64,000 nucleotides of DNA, from the NCBI GenBank assembly GCA_963971575.1, contig OZ020617.1, positions 39,342,606-39,406,605 of the forward strand. Direction: 5' to 3'. The DNA is from Liopterus haemorrhoidalis. Its lineage: Eukaryota; Arthropoda; Insecta; Coleoptera; Dytiscidae. The notes under the pieces are model-generated. The model had not been told where the DNA came from. It ran no database searches and saw only the letters and a list, made by a program, of their open reading frames with translations. Position numbers and translations under genes: made by a program. Within the stretch, counting starts at the first letter, position 1; each line of letters opens with the position of its first letter. This document shows positions 63,541-64,000 of the stretch, piece after piece.

Positions 63541-64000
63541 TATTTACAATATAACACAGCAATACAAAGTTGAGGACTATGATTGTGGTTAGGGATTGTG
63601 GAGGGACGGCGAGCGTCGTGGTTGGGTCCGTGGTTGACATTTGTGGACGAACTAGTGTCCTTTGGTGGCAGCGCTCTAAAGGCTCGATGGCGGCAGCGCC
63701 AGAGCAGGCGTTGTAGTGACAGCGCCCTGAAGGCTCTATGGCGAGCAACATCAGAGCAGGCGTTGTGGTGAGGTTCGTAATGGACGTTATTGGACGATCG
63801 AGTGTCCTTTAGTGGCAAGGCTCCATGGCGGCAGCGCCTGAGCAGGCGTTGTGGTCCGTCGCGCCGAACATCTCGGTGAGGTGACGGAATATGCGATGCG
63901 CTTATCCTGTGCAGTCCTTCGTTCCAATACTCATCCAGAGCGATGGGTGACTGTATAGTTTAGGATCTTTTAGCGGGTGGCGCTTCAAGCGAGTAGACCA
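63541..64000. repeat. GC-rich imperfect tandem repeats at the window edge
   Basis: GCAGGCGTTGT, GGCGGCAGCGCC and CGAGTGTCCTTT or CTAGTGTCCTTT with GGTGGCA recur three or two times within 63640-63860. The composition is sharply different from everything to the left. On the minus strand, AATAAAG near 63543 could be a poly(A) signal, so this may be the end of a larger minus-strand unit (LTR or gene) that continues beyond the window. The antisense frames (His/Arg/Ala-rich) follow the repeat and have no known domain. Confidence 0.5.

Noticed and set aside
63533..63818. Antisense His/Arg/Ala-rich frames in the GC-rich edge
   Set aside because: They follow an imperfect tandem repeat in several frames at once, a sign of composition and not of a protein.

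Overview
The window reads as AT-rich, gene-poor intergenic DNA from an animal, most probably an insect. The evidence is its mix of mobile elements: mariner and Tc1 relatives, hAT MITEs, and CR1-, Jockey-, R2- and I-like LINEs, with a DD41D element of a kind first described from tephritid flies. I see no host protein-coding gene, no rRNA and no ordinary standalone tRNA gene. Nearly every long open frame is transposon-derived. The species cannot be fixed from the sequence; names of clades and families below come from recognised motifs, not from a search.

Layout. 1-5.6 kb holds a decayed hAT copy, a LINE fragment, a plant-type (Stowaway-like) mariner relic and a 1.35-kb element with 99-bp inverted repeats. 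5.7-7.0 kb is a complete DD41D transposon with an open 399-codon transposase. 7.1-18.9 kb is a graveyard of LINE 3' ends, solo LTRs and small hAT and foldback elements, several inserted beside or inside each other. 19.0-27.3 kb contains a MITE with a 446-bp internal tandem duplication, two nested mariners, a 1.1-kb hAT element with perfect target-site duplication, and a Tc1/mariner-superfamily element that itself carries a 942-bp insertion. 27.5-38.2 kb has more hAT, LINE and mariner remains, and a large foldback element split by a CR1-like LINE.

The centrepiece is a full-length I/Jockey-type LINE at 39030-44554. It has a 5' leader, an ORF1 with a CCHC knuckle, a 1226-codon ORF2 (endonuclease, RT, RNase H, zinc motif), a poly(A) tail and a perfect 12-bp target-site duplication. 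It sits inside a dispersed repeat family that carries a GTCT microsatellite and a tRNA-like segment. A second copy of that family, 54438-55550, shows the uninterrupted insertion site.

45-64 kb continues with internally deleted mariners, a second copy of the TAGTCGG-ended transposon, a tRNA-derived SINE with a 12-bp duplication inserted in a foldback element, two further copies of the GTCT repeat family, decayed Jockey, mariner and Tc1 genes, a second copy of the 1-kb hAT family, and a GC-rich repetitive stretch at the right edge.

Working together: the only elements that look able to move themselves are the LINE (with one unexpected endonuclease residue) and the DD41D transposon. The others are non-autonomous or dead. 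Order of insertion can be read at many places because one element interrupts another.
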